From assembly GCA_902702965.1 (NCBI GenBank), contig CACRXP010000049.1:1007591-1071590 (forward strand): DNA of 64,000 nucleotides, written 5' to 3'. The notes below the pieces were generated by a model. It worked only from the letters and a program-made list of their open reading frames with translations, searched no databases and had not been told where the DNA came from. Of this stretch, positions 50,885-62,609 are shown one piece after another; the stretch's first letter is position 1, and every line of letters starts with the position of its first letter. Both the position numbers and the translations under genes were made by a program. The DNA is from Spirometra erinaceieuropaei (Eukaryota; Platyhelminthes; Cestoda; Diphyllobothriidea; Diphyllobothriidae).

Positions 50885-51037
50885 CCATGTGACCAATGAC
50901 ATATGTGAATCAATGTCTGCATTCACTTAATGCTATAATTTCTTCACATTTTTGCATGTTTATCGATTTTTTATGTACAAATAGGGAGTTCAAAGGCGTA
51001 AGCCTATTTCCCTCAAATACACTGACTGACTGACTGA

Positions 51038-52287
51038 AGAACCCTCCCACCGAATTTTCAAGCATGAGCAGACATCACAGACTGGAGACAGGTTAGGATC
51101 ACAGTTAGCTCCACGATTGGGTTTAGGATGAAGGTTGACTTTAGGATCCGAGTTAATTCTACTATTTGTATTCGTGGGTGATGTTTGGGTTATGAGGGGA
51201 AATTCGGTTTATGATAAGTTTAAGCAAGTAGGTCTACGGTGGGGGCTGTTATTAGCATTATGTTTGGAGTTACATGTAAAACTACACCTAACCCTCGAGA
51301 ATAATTGGCAGTTTGACTTTCGTGAGCGGCGACGTCCGCCCGCATAGTGGGCAATGAATTATGACTTTCGCTTAGATTAATTTATGGCGAGGCGGACTTG
51401 CGTAGTACCTACCGCTCTCTCCCCTTCAACTCCATATTAACCACTCAACTTAAATCTAACCTATACTGTAACATTAAACTCAGCGGTAGCCGTTACCGTA
51501 GACCTAACATCTTACCAGGACCCCCATCTTAACTCTAAAATTGGGATTAAAAATCGAAATGTGTTTCTCAGGAATCCTCGAAAACTTCACAGAACAGATG
51601 ACTCTTCGTATATCATCATTAACTGAGGCAGATTAAGGAGGAGGTGAATGGCATAGACCCCATAATCCACAGTCTGTCAGGCTACTATTTACAACTATCT
51701 GGCGCCAAGTGAAGATGTCGAAGGGCAAGTAGCTGGAAAATCGAGATTACTCCCGATATACATGACCGTAGGCGCATAAACAGTAAGAAGACATGACGCA
51801 AATTCTTAACTGTGGGTTTGTTCGAAAAAATCTCATCACCTTCATTTACGATGAAGGCAACTATCGCGTGAAATACCGGTTGTTTGAGTCAGGGTTATCT
51901 CGTCTGAAACCAAGTAACAAACGTAGCAATGTTTACTCTACAGTCGTAAGGTCGAAACTGCCAAAGTAAATCAGAACGGGATACACACATGCAGAGAAAT
52001 TCGAGCAACGATGCACAAGAGCATAACCTCTAACAAACGTTTGCGTAAAATGTCCACCCTGATATGTAGGAGCAAACGTTGTCTACTCGGACTTCGTAGG
52101 TTGTGAATGTTCCACGTTAAGTGCAGACACTTATGATGAATGTTCTGACGTGAATTCAACCTGTGGCGATGTATCAACAGCATCCTTTGAAGCCTCCTGC
52201 TGTTCATGCTTCGATGCCTCTAAATAATTTTATCTCCAATTATGAGTTTGAAACGAAAGTGGAAAATGCAAGTTCATCAATTAAGTA
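51038..52287. other. No supported gene; loosely repetitive GTTAGG/TTTAGG-rich stretch
   Basis: From 51090 to 51260 the plus strand has scattered GTTAGG/TTTAGGAT words, and 51420-51540 has the complementary CTAACCT/CCTAAC type. This resembles the interiors of the telomere-array MITEs, but I could not find bounding inverted repeats. Confidence 0.3.
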
Positions 52288-53292
52288 AGGTACAGTAGAT
52301 GTGCCAACCCATGAAATGTCAACCAAAATTTCGAAATGCGTTCTCGTTTCGAAAAGATAAATTAAGTAGTGTTGTAAAACTAATCATGATGCAGCATAAA
52401 TCTATAATGATCCAGTTACCTCAGGGTGTCGGCTTTCGAAAGACCTTATTTTCGGCTGCATACAAGATCTATACTCTGCAAAAAATGACTACTTACGTAG
52501 CATGCAATTTTCTCATTGATTTTCGATGTCCTTGAAATTTCAATTATATTTCATGGAAAACATGTATAAAAATATTCATTATTTTACTTATTCGGTAGAA
52601 AATCACGTCTTCTTCCAATTTCATACTCAAAAGAAGAGTATAATTCGGTTTTAAAAAACTTTTCTAATTCCCGAATAATTTTGAACCCGACCTGCTGTTA
52701 CATTTGCTTTCAGGGTTTCAAAACTACAAGCTGTACATTTTCCGTGTACGGAAAACCATACATTTCTCTACGGTGTTAAGAAGAGACCATATGAGGTTCA
52801 TAAAATTAAGCAGTGAATTTGAGCACTATTGTTAACTTTACAAGCCACATTCGTAAAGGCAGATACATGACGTTTCATAAACGGCCATTTAACGGTATTA
52901 AAAAATCTCACAATTAGAAACTTTTTTAAAACCGAATTATACTCTTCTTTTGAGTATGAAATTGGAAGAAGACGTGATTTTCTACCGAATAAGTAAAATA
53001 ATGAATATTTTTATACATGTTTTCCATGAAATATAATTGAAATTTCAAGGACATCGAAAATCAATGAGAAAATTGCATGCTACGTAAGTAGTCATTTTTT
53101 GCAGAGGATAGATCTTGTATGCAGCCGAAAATAAGTTCTTTCGAAAGCCGACACCCTGAGGTAACTGGATCATTATAGATTTATGCTGCATCATGATTAG
53201 TTTTACAACACTACTTAATTTATCTTTTCGAAACGAGAACGCATTTCGAAATTTTGGTTGACATTTCATGGGTTGGCACATCTACTGTACCT
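52288..53292. mobile_element. Foldback element, copy 3, with near-perfect 381-bp arms
   Basis: The left arm 52288-52668 and right arm 52912-53292 are inverted copies with only two mismatches noticed by eye, starting AGGTACAGTAGATGTGCC. A 243-bp spacer separates them and aligns with the spacer of the 10-kb copy, including a conserved ENH.F.Y..K..P peptide frame. The matching arms create identical-looking 78-codon frames on opposite strands (52299-52535 plus, 53045-53281 minus); these are an artefact of the inverted repeat. No transposase and no clear target duplication were found. Confidence 0.9.
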
Positions 53293-55240
53293 CCAGCTGT
53301 CCGACTTTTGGACTGTCGCACATCCCAGACCCAAATGGAATCCCAATCTGCACTTCGATGGCAGGCACAAACGACTTGTTTTCGCTTCTTCTGTGCAAAA
53401 TATTTAGTTTCGCCATCAAAGGTGGGACTGTTTAAGGATGGTGTGTCTCTCAGCGAGAGCACAGGTTCCTCATTATTTGCCTATTTTCGGTCAACGAGCG
53501 TCCTTCAAGCACTTTGAAATACTCTATAGAATCTGAATAAAAATACGATTCTAGGCAGTTAACCAGACATCAACCTACTGTCTGCCCCTCAGTATGGGTT
53601 CTTTAATGCTTCATTCTGCGATAACCGCCAGCTGCCTCTTTTGGCCACGCCTCTCGACCTTAGAACAAGTGCTGCGTATTTTATACGATTTGTTTGTCTC
53701 TTCTTATCCCCGAGCTCCTTGTACTGGAATAAGTGAGGAACGTCTAACTTTCGTGGCTACTTATTGCAGTGCTCGTACGCTGGGGATCGTGATAGTCTCT
53801 GTCATCTGTGGTCGCACATTTGTACGAAAGTGGTTTACTCGCGGCAGTGTGCGTGGTTCGCACTTGTTCTGCCGATGATGTGTCCGACATGTTTCGGAGG
53901 GATAAAACTCCCGCGTACTGTAGGGGCTTGAAAGTTGCCTACCGGCAGTTGGCAAATCGCACCACCATGCTTAGGCACTTAGGGACCGACTGGCATGTTT
54001 CTGCCCACTGGTGCTTGGCGTAAATCTTCAGTTAAGGTTGTTAGTGAGGGCTAACCACCGTCATTCCGCTGATCATATGATGACCGTTTGGGGTGTTGTC
54101 AAGAATCTGTGCATATTTTTATAGTCTCCTCCTTTCCGCGCATTCAATTAGCACGGTCTCCAAATCATGTGGAATAAGCCGATTTATCCTTTAGAATGGT
54201 AAGACTAGTCAACTTAGAACTCCTTAGCATTGGCTAAGCATTAGATCTGAACCGGAATGTTAATCAGTTTGTTGATGGCTTATCTAGTTCCTTTTTTGCC
54301 TCGATCGCCTGAGAGGTCGCTGATTAAGTGGCGTTTTCTTTTTGCCATTTACTTCAGACACTTCGAGGTGACAGTTACCGAAATGTCTGCCCATTTCTCA
54401 CACCTGCTTGTAAACCTAAACGCGGTCTGTTCTTTTGTGCAAATGCAGTCACTATTTTAAATTATCCACTTATGAACTCCAGGATTATGCACAATTGTCG
54501 TTTATTTGAGAGAACAGGAATGTGGGACAATTCTTGCTTATATTTGCAACTAAGTTCGCCGAATTCCTTTTGCAAGGTACTGGCCTTAGTTTACTTTGAT
54601 AGCTCTATCTGAGGCCTGTTTCGAAATGATCCGCCGGCGGATTCTGCGGTCGGCGTCGAAGCAATTTGCACATTTCCACCTATTCTATGAAATGAAGTGG
54701 AACATTCGACGCATTTTAGGCAGTTTCTGCTCCAGTTTGTGATCATACTTCGTGTCATAGTTTGTCTTTTATAAACTCCCAGGGCCCAAGCTGACTATTG
54801 TAACTCGAATCTGAACTACGCGTGCAGTCTCGTTTCTGAAGAATTTTCATTCACAGTTGAACACATATTGCACACTCATTTTGACGTTACCTGGCAATAG
54901 GTTCGCTTTGCGAGTTAGAAGGAGGAAACTATCAAGAATTTTTAAAATCTACTTGAAGCTCCTGCGAGAACTCAGAGGCGGAGAGTCTGGAAAGAATTCA
55001 GGGATTGACTTTTTATTCCTGCTTCGCAGCAGATGAGTTAGGGCTGTCTGGTTTCGCTAATCCCCTAGTCTATTCCAAAAGTGAATAGAAGCACTGGGTC
55101 TATTTCTACCGTAATCATTTTCTTCGAGGGTCCTTCCAAAAGTTCGAAATCTGATATGTGGACGCTAATTTACAAAGTCACTGACTAGCCGGAAACCGGC
55201 CCAAATGAATCGACTAAAACTTTCGTTAATAATGCGCAAT
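53293..55240. other. No supported gene
   Basis: Several overlapping open frames of 60-94 codons occur (for example 53594-53878 and 54328-54612), without recognised domains or repeats elsewhere in the window. Confidence 0.4.
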
Positions 55241-55249
55241 GATGAAAAC

Positions 55250-56038
55250 GGTAACAATCGGGGAATAGAACCCAAAAAATCCGCCTAACCAAAGCAGTAT
55301 GTCTTACGAGACAGGCAATAATAGGGGTTTTATGGGTGGTGGCTGGCCGGGATGTACGATATTAGCCGACGGAAAGCCTTATTTGAACAGATGAATGATC
55401 AAAGTTGGCCCGCTCTCCGTTGCGTTATTACAAATCGGGTCGCCAAAGACAGCATAGCGGTAACGGATGAGTGGAAGGCGTAAAATCGTCTTCCCTCAGA
55501 AGGTTATCTACACTTCTCTGTTAACCACTCAAAGAACTTCAAGGACCCTACCATCGGATGGCACACCAATGCAATTCAGGCATACTGGAGTAGACTGAAA
55601 AGGAAACTCCACGAGGGAGACCCTGTATGTGATCGAGCTGCGTGGGTTCAAATAGACGAAGTACAGTATCGTCTTTGGTTTGGCCTCAATTCCATGTCTT
55701 TGGTAGATGCCTGAGAACTGTTCCTGTCCCATGTTGTGCAGACTTATCCTATTTAAAAATGATTTTGTTTTGTAATAAACTGCCATAATGCGAATGTATG
55801 CGGTATATTCAGGTGTACGTGTGTAACGATGGGGAAGGTTGGGTAACAGCGACCATCGTCCATGTAACCTCCTGCGATGTTCGTTCGGCCAGCCCATGTT
55901 AGGCCGTCGGGGAAAGTCCAAGTAGTGCGTGAAAGTAGGCCTGCAACCGCTGATATAGCCTGAAGGCGTTTGAGTTCACTGTTAAAGATATTATTTCTAG
56001 GTAACGGATTTTTTGGGTGCCATCTCCCGATTGTTACC
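55250..56038. mobile_element. Merlin-superfamily DNA transposon remnant, 789 bp
   Basis: Terminal inverted repeats are about 35 bp: GGTAACAATCGGGG at the left and the complement of GGTAACAATCGGGAGATGG at the right, each followed by CACCCAAAAAATCCG or ACCCAAAAAATCCG. The flanks GATGAAAAC (55241-55249) and GACGAAAAC (56039-56047) form a 9-bp target duplication with one mismatch, a size expected for Merlin. The interior holds the C-terminal half of an IS1016/ISXO2-type transposase. The short length relative to intact Merlin elements implies internal deletion. Confidence 0.85.
55352..55714 (+). pseudogene. Merlin transposase, C-terminal half, one premature stop
   Basis: The frame starts YDISRRKALFEQM and continues with SIAVTDEWKA, an in-frame TAA at 55481-55483, then GYLHFSVNHSKNFKDP, HTNAIQAYWSRLKRKL and a stop at 55712-55714. 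TDEW, VNHS.NF.DP and HTN.I...W..LK are hallmark motifs of the IS1595/ISXO2-like transposase domain used by Merlin. The TAA stands where Tyr is usual (DEW.AY), so it is a point mutation. The Glu usual after HTN.I reads Gln. The N-terminal half is absent. Confidence 0.85.
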
Positions 56039-56047
56039 GACGAAAAC

Positions 56048-56750
56048 ACTAAAAAAGTATTCAAAATAGTATAAACTTGGTCTGAAATGGCAATTATATC
56101 CAGAAAAGAGGAAAAGCTGAAAGTTTGAATATTCATGTCAAATGAATCAGTTCAAGTTTTTGCAGGCACATAAAGCCCTCGGTCCAAGTAACTGGGTAAA
56201 TCACACAGCATAAACACAGCGTATAAAAACAATCATTTCGTGTATTTAGCGTTCATGTCCCAAGCGGTTATTAACGTAACACAAAGTATGGCGGTTACTT
56301 GACTGCCCAATGCTTTATGGTACACTCCAACATGCTGTTACGAGAGATCGCTGCATGTTTCCCATTTTTGAATCCTTCGGGATACTACTGATCAAGAAAA
56401 GAGGACTTTGTCTAAGGTAACAGACACAGACAACAAAGTAATTAACGTTTTCATAAGATTCTGTGTCGACAGGCTGGGCAGTCACTAAGAAATTGGAATG
56501 TAATGATCAAATTCAGTCATAGGCTTGGGATTTTCTGTGCAATGGGGTGACTTTTTTTCCGTAAAATTGTTGTGTGAGTTCTGGCAAAGGTGAATTTCGG
56601 TGGGGCTTAAAATTTCCCTTAAGGGTTAGTGAACATTTTATGATTTTACATGTTCACAATCGACTGATCCAAAAAATAGGCTGTGCAATTTGTATGTATC
56701 GAAGCCTTCGAAGCGACCCAATTTGGAGTAATTACGTAAACAGACCGTTT
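56048..56750. other. No supported gene
   Basis: Nothing beyond chance open frames is visible between the Merlin remnant and the dispersed repeat. Confidence 0.35.
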
Positions 56751-56995
56751 TCAGGCGTGCTTCTTCGTACAGATAGCGGTGCGGGTCATATTTGTGGAGT
56801 TACATATGTATGGACCTTCATGGCTGAAAAAATAAACGCCTACAACAGAGGTTTGAAACTGATCTGTCTTCTCTTCCCAAAGGGCTTTTCTAGGTATTTT
56901 TGCTGACGAATATCTACGAATTTTATCTTTTTTTAAAGGGAAAGTCAAAAAAGTTGCGTAACATCTGCGAATTTAAGCACGCATTTAGTAGTGTT
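56751..56995 (-). repeat. Dispersed repeat with conserved minus-strand frame, copy 2
   Basis: Encodes LKKDKIRRYSSAKIPRKAL and MTRTAICTKKHA, aligning in order with the frame at 1064-1378 after one internal gap of about ten residues. The DNA also matches (for example GCTGACGAATATCTACGAAT against GCTGATGAATATCTGCATTT). The family is unknown. Confidence 0.4.
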
Positions 56996-57723
56996 GATCA
57001 CTTTCCAGCCACGGACGGTGAAGCGCGTCTTCCCCATCGTAGTGGCCCAATTTCAATATTCTACCTTGTTTTATTCTTCATCCTAATACTGTAAATGCAC
57101 CGCGCAGTGGCCAAATAAATATCAAAACATTGCTCAAATGATAATGCAGAGACCTTTTCGTCGTCAAATTGCATATTAGCAGGAAAAAAAGCAGTTCGAA
57201 AATTGCCTTCATAAGTTTTTGATGGGTAATTTGCGGTCACTTATGGAAAATTTGCGCGGGCCGTGAAAAGAGGCATATTACCTCAAAGGCCTTCCTGGGA
57301 AAAGGAGGAGATGCGATCGCAGAAACAAGGATCATATTCTCCTGACATTTAAACCCCAAGTTTGAATCAGTCATCAGTGTCAAATCAGGCATAAGTAGTT
57401 TTTTGCACGATTGTTGCTAGTGTACGGGTAGTTCCGTTAACATAACAAACGTCATAGAATGTATTATTGCCTTTTAGATCATAGAGTCTTATATATTTAC
57501 AGAATACATTTCGATAAAAAGAAACAGCTTCAGGTTTCCTGAGAATAAGGCGCTTGTTCACATCTTGGTTTGCCCGACTTAAATAGACTGAAAATCAGTT
57601 TTAAAGTGCGCAAATGTTTTTTATGGCAAATACGTCACCTTTGAACTAAAACCTCTTTCAGAAAACCACACCCCGATGCATAAATATGATCTAGATTAAA
57701 TGGTGAACTGGGAAAGTTGGCAA

Positions 57724-57948
57724 GATCTTATTTCATAGCCCTGCCTGTTAGGGCTTAGGGCTAGGGGTTAGAGGTTGGGATTAGGGGATATGGATTGGGG
57801 TTAGAGGTGAGTTGGACGTTACGGGTGAGGGTTAGGAGTTAAGGTTATGGGTTAGGGTTTGGGGTTAGGGTTAGGGGTTAAGGTTAGGGGTCGAGGTTAG
57901 GGGTTAGGCTGGGACTTGTATAATGCAGGTATGGCTACAAAATAAGAC
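57724..57948. mobile_element. Second telomere-array MITE family, copy 1 (GGTTAG on plus strand)
   Basis: Ends read GATCTTATTTCATAGCCCTG and the complement of GTCTTATTTTGTAGCCATAC. The interior is almost wholly a degenerate TTAGGGG/GGTTAGG array. The related element at 57999-58127 lies 50 bp away in the opposite orientation. Confidence 0.7.
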
Positions 57949-57998
57949 CCGACCATCTATTTAATCGTTTCGGGGCACTTCAAACATTATGCGGGGCG

Positions 57999-58127
57999 GA
58001 TCTTATTTCATAGCCGTACTTGCAATAGACAAACCCCAGTCTAACCCCTAACCTTAACCCCCACCCCTAGCCCCTAATTCCAACCTCTTACTTTAACTCC
58101 GAATAGGTAGGGCTACAAAATAAGATC
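57999..58127. mobile_element. Second telomere-array MITE family, copy 2 (CCCTAA on plus strand)
   Basis: Ends read GATCTTATTTCATAGCCGTA and the complement of GATCTTATTTTGTAGCCCTA. Inside, ACAAACCCCAGT also occurs in the 13.9- and 62.3-kb MITEs, followed by a short CCCCTAA-type array. The pair might be one composite element with inner and outer inverted repeats. Confidence 0.7.
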
Positions 58128-60060
58128 TTGTCGACTTTAGTCATGATGTTTTACTGTATCTATGTAGGATTCGCTCAAGTTTTCTACAACCTTCGCCTAT
58201 GTTGAATATTTGTAGACCAGCAAAGCTTTCTTACCACACTCAAATTAGCCTTGCTATAGTGCTAGCTAGGCACCGATCCAGTGTTTCGGAATGGGTGGCC
58301 ACCTCATCTGAGGACATGTGTTCAAACACCATAAGGGGGCTAGATTCATCAGTCAATATTTTTTCCCTAAATTTAGGTTCCATTTGCTTCTCCAACTTTA
58401 AATATCGACGGCATAATTTCTAAGCTGTTATTTTTCCTCAACAACGAGTCGCTTGCTGCAGACATAGGAGCGCAAGCCAGAACACAGCGTCAACCCCGAC
58501 CATTTGTCAGTTATTTGTGCTGTCCGCTAAAAAAACTGTCGTCCACAGTCCATTGAACGTCGGGCGATATTGGTCATATTCTGAGACAAGGCGAATGTTT
58601 TTTGGTATTTTGTTCGAAGAGGCGCGCATCCCAGGCATGGAGACCAATCTAGTAGCAAGCGATCTGCTATCATTTTGGGCTTCTGAGTGCCAAACAAAAG
58701 TTTGCATGTTTCTAAGAAATGAGCAGCAACTTGTGACCATTTATTCTGTGCCAGACAAAATCAATAATTCACACCTCAGACTAGAATATAGGAGTGTTTG
58801 GTGTAACTGTCTTCATCATGGAGGTGGAGAAGGAGAGACAGCTTGCTATGCCTAGTCACATAGCTTCATCTGCAGCTCAAGCTTAATCCCTTAGGGACGG
58901 ATATTGACCTCCTGTTAACTGCTAGTAAAGGCTCTCCCCCTACATAAGTTTCAAGTCGAAACTGATACAACGAAGAGCGGAGCAGATAGTTCGGTTTCCC
59001 TTGTCATGGTCGACCAGCGACCCTGCGGGCGTGAGGACTGATAAATGTAAGAGTTCGCGAAAGCTTCAAATATAGTCTAATATCAAACCAGATGATCGCC
59101 TTCATTGTTCCATCCCCTCAACGGTTAGTTCACTATGTGTTCAAAATTTGAGAAGGGCTGGCAACAAGAGGTCGAAATGACTGCTTCAGATTTGGTTGTC
59201 GGCAGTAGTCGGTGGTACCTCGACCACAGAGTGGGACAATCTGTGATTTGAACCCGGATCGTCTGGACTATGCATTCTACCACTAAACTTACCGGCATAA
59301 AATACGATATCCTTTTGGCCGAAAACTAATTACTAGGGGCATCTTATATATGTGATAGTCTGACCACAAAGTTCTCCAGTAATCCTGTAGACATGCAATT
59401 TAAAGATATTGGAAAAGAGAGTTAGGAGGGAAGAGGGGTAGGGAGGGGTAATAATTAACAGCTCTAGTCAAAATAGCGGTGGAAGTTAAGTAACGTCCCA
59501 TGTCCACGTGAATAATCAACATAAAGCCGTATTTTGTGGGATCTTAAATATGAGTTATTTGCAGACAGTTGAAATTAGGAAGACTTCCATACTCAAATTT
59601 CCTTTATTACATTTCACATACATATTACATGGCAAAGGTAGCCTGTGTTATGGAGACATCGCACTCCCATGTCTTTTATCAGTAATGCCTCCGCTGTGTC
59701 CATATCTCCCACATGTGCAAAAATGCCGCTGATATACGTTTAGTAGTAGCGCAACAGGCCTAGGGAGTTTAGGCCCTTGAGAGCTAGGCCAAACGTATAG
59801 TGCTCCTATATATAGTGGCCATAATGGACAAGAAATCACCCCTCCGACCGCCCTGTTTTTCAACATTTTTTCGTTCGTTGAGGACATTCATCATGACGAC
59901 TTGGGCGCTGGGCAGAATGTTTTTTCTCTTATCCTTACCTTAATTTTGACGAGCATGTTTACGATAGTGTGGACTTAAACCGTGTCCTTCGAAGTCATCA
60001 TCGTTTTGAATCGAATTCCTATATTAATCTCTTAGAACACGGTCCCTGAGGAAATTGCAC
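58128..60060. other. No supported gene apart from a tRNA-like relic
   Basis: A 112-codon open frame (58517-58855) is somewhat coding-like, but has no recognised domain and no splice partners that I can find. The rest shows chance frames only. Confidence 0.35.
59231..59297 (-). tRNA. tRNA-like relic (probable SINE head)
   Basis: The minus strand has GCCGGTAAGTTTAGTGGTAG (a convincing A-box), an anticodon-like region around AGTCCAGACG, and ATCCGGGTTCAAATCAC (B-box). The two acceptor-stem halves do not pair, so it is not a functional tRNA. Overall it is closest to a tRNA-Gly-type D arm. Confidence 0.45.
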
Positions 60061-60290
60061 CTTTGCAGTTTCCGTCTATTTCCGATGTCCGACACTTCCC
60101 AGTAGACGGCCGATTTGCTATTGGCCGCCCTTTCTGACATTGGCCCAATCAGATGGCTCCCATTTCCCCGTCTTAACACCCAGTCTGGCCCAATGATCGA
60201 CAGGATCCCCCGGGTTTTGCGCCTTTCCATAAAACCACGACGATTTGCCCCTGACGCCCCTTGCAACGGTCTAGCAGTCACCCGGCGCGG
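60060..60290 (+). promoter_or_regulatory. GC-rich CCAAT-containing stretch, candidate promoter
   Basis: GC and CpG content rise sharply above the flanks. CCAATCAG (about 60144) and CTATTGGC (about 60118, a CCAAT box in reverse) sit 20 bp apart and about 150 bp upstream of a candidate first coding exon. It could instead be a GC-rich repeat. Confidence 0.3.
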
Positions 60291-60297
60291 TGGCAAT

Positions 60298-60386
60298 GCG
60301 TGTGGAAAGCAGTCCTGTAATGAAAAGGAATATCACTTCGGCAGACGATGATCCCGACGACTTTCAGGACGATGAGGATTTGGGGT
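60298..60386 (+). CDS. Candidate first coding exon with acidic N-terminus
   Basis: The frame starts at ATG (60298) with MRVESSPVMKRNITSADDD, continues DPDDFQDDEDL, and meets a GGG/GTAAAT donor-like site at 60386/60387 in phase 2. An in-frame TAG lies 21 bp upstream. A second in-frame ATG follows eight codons on. No next exon was found in the remaining 3.6 kb, so the gene, if real, would have a long first intron. The product is unrecognised. Confidence 0.3.
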
Positions 60387-60389
60387 AAA

Positions 60390-62288
60390 TACCGACCGTT
60401 TGACCAATTTTTCGACATCATAGTCCCACTACTTCCTGAGCGTCTATAAGCTTCTAAGTGAGATTGTTTCCCGTGATTCAGAAATTGAATTAGGCAGGTG
60501 GGACAGCGGAGCCTGTAGAGGGTTTGGACTCGGTTTTAAGGTGCTCCAAACTACTATTTTATTTTCCTCTTTCATAAGGGATCTGCCTACTCCATAACGT
60601 TGCTTATAGCTCCAGAACCCGCCCATTAAGAACACAAAATAAAATCATAAGGTGATAGCATCCTTCCAAATGGCCCAGCGCGAATGTACGTCCTCTTTGA
60701 GTTAGTCCTGCATTTCGCCCAAGGTCCATTCTCCCTTTATTTCCGGTTTGATGCAGGTTTGCAGTTGGCAATTTGGTAGATGCGTTGCTTAGCGACTGTT
60801 TTCTACGATTTCTCGTTAGGATTTAATCTAGGCACATTACCTTACCTGACCATTGAGAAACAGGTGTTCCAACAGATTAGAAACATAACCTATTGTTGAA
60901 ATGTTTCTTCTCAGATAAAAAATTACTACCCTACTGCGAGTTCTTGGTAGAAAGGTGTGTTTATGAATAAGGTACGACATTCATTCAAATTAAGGCTTGG
61001 TCGCAATTGGTACTGCCTCTGGTCTACTTTTATGCTGTCTTTCCACCTTTTTATACGTCATTTGTACGCCTAGGCAGAGCAGAAAGGTTCTCAAGCTACT
61101 GCCTAAACAAGTAGCCTGCGGAAAAATGAACGACAGTGATCATCCTCTACATACCTAGTGGGACGTTTGACAGTGTGCAACACAGTATTTCGTCATATCC
61201 ACAGTTCACTTGGATTCACAATCCTGAATCCTATCAGTCCAAGCGAGGATCAAGTTATTCATTTGTTCAACAATTTTTATGACAGAACGGTTGCTGGGTC
61301 GCGTAAAGGGCACTTTTTTATCCCCCGCAGCTGTTAAAGTAGAATATAAGACGAACTTTAGGGCCTTGATACCGTTGGTTGTTGAAACTTCACCTTCTTA
61401 GGCAAGAAGACATGAGGAGTCCCTGTTATTTTGGGTAGTGCCCGGTAGACTTCGTTTACTTCGAAGCGCCTGGTATATGTCAACCCGATACCAAATGATC
61501 TTCTCACCGGAAATCGAACAAAAGCTGCTAGATAATAATAGACGTGCACATCCAAGAATTTGCATTCCTTAACACGTCTTAACAAGAAGATATCTCCGGT
61601 TTGCATGCTTCACTGTTCCACCGATGGGCTCAGGGAGAACATCTTGAGGGAAATGTGGACAGACTTTCACGTTCTATCTTTTGGAAATCAAAAGCTCTGA
61701 TTCCTTAATAAAGCACTCATAGGTTCCGTGAATTGGTCTGGATGGGCTTGACGCAAGGACCTTTTTATTCTTTGAACGATACCCGTCTATCTAAGTGTCC
61801 ACCAGATTATCGACGTATTTGAGGATTCATTTTCGGATGGTGTATAGAAAAACAAGCATACTTAAGAAAGCGGGACAGTTATGTTTATGGTGCCCAGGCT
61901 TTATAAGTGATAGGAAGGCAGTCTATGCTGTAATCCAGTTTAGAATCTTATATTGCAATTGGCCACAGGGGTGCCTAATGTAATTTGAACTAGGGTATTT
62001 CTTGGAAAAATCTCCCAATATTTTAATGGTTTCTCTTCTGAATAAACCAACATTTGAGAACGCGGACACCATCGGTTCCTCCAAACTCTTAGAAAAGGGA
62101 TATTTTTCCGAACGCATATGACTGGCAAATAAGGGATTCGGTGAGGTGGTTGTCTGTAATGTGCTGTGAATTCAGTTGTTATACCGACTGTATGTACCCC
62201 ATAGCGCTGATTAAAGACGTATAGATTTATTGTTGAACGGAAAGCGGTGACGCAAAGTGATATAAGGTGCTATTATTGGTCGGATGTG
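60390..62288. other. No supported gene
   Basis: Minus-strand frame 61358-61606 (82 codons) reads like old coding sequence (FPVRRSFGIGLTYTRRFEVN) and continues in other frames to about 61790. It is possibly a decayed retroelement, but has no diagnostic motif. Confidence 0.3.
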
Positions 62289-62609
62289 GTTTGGTAGCCC
62301 CACCTGAAGTAAACAAACCCCAGTCACCTCTAATACGGGGCCGGTGGTAGCAGGAGCTTATACAGGTGGGGCCTGGAAACGCGCAGGGGACGAGGCCAGG
62401 TAGCTGTATGCAAACGAATAGCTATTGGGAATGCTCAGTTGTAGTTTGAATGCTTGAGAAATAGTTGCGCTGACTGCTAACCCTAACCCCTAATTCTAAA
62501 CCCTAATCCCTATCCCTGACCTTTAACCCTAACCCATAACCATAACTCCTAACCATAATCCTTATCCCCTAAGCCAACAGTACTTTGTCCATCAGGTGGG
62601 GCTAGCAAT
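62289..62609. mobile_element. MITE with telomere-like CCCTAA array, copy B
   Basis: Left end TTTGGTAGCCCCACCTGAAG; right end GTCCATCAGGTGGGGCTAGC (one terminal base changed relative to copy A). The same internal order as 13942-14302: ACAAACCCCAGTCACCTCTA, a GGTGGTAGCAGGAGC block, AATAGTTGCGCT, then a degenerate CCCTAA array at about 62476-62575. Confidence 0.8.

Larger units (their letters stand above)
46834..51037 (+). mobile_element. CR1-like non-LTR retrotransposon, nearly full length
   Basis: Contains ORF1, a 40-bp-overlapping ORF2 (endonuclease plus reverse transcriptase), a short 3' UTR with a hairpin (AAATAGG at 50979-50985 pairing with CCTATTT at 51003-51009), and a terminal tetranucleotide repeat (CTGA, 51022-51037) instead of poly(A), all typical of CR1/Jockey-type LINEs known from flatworms. 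The exact 5' end is not resolved: the open frame starts at 46834, and the preceding 250 bp may be element or flank. No target duplication was found. Confidence 0.85.

Noticed and set aside
52299..53281. Two near-identical 78-aa proteins on opposite strands
   Set aside because: They are mirror readings of the foldback arms and have no coding support in the other two copies.
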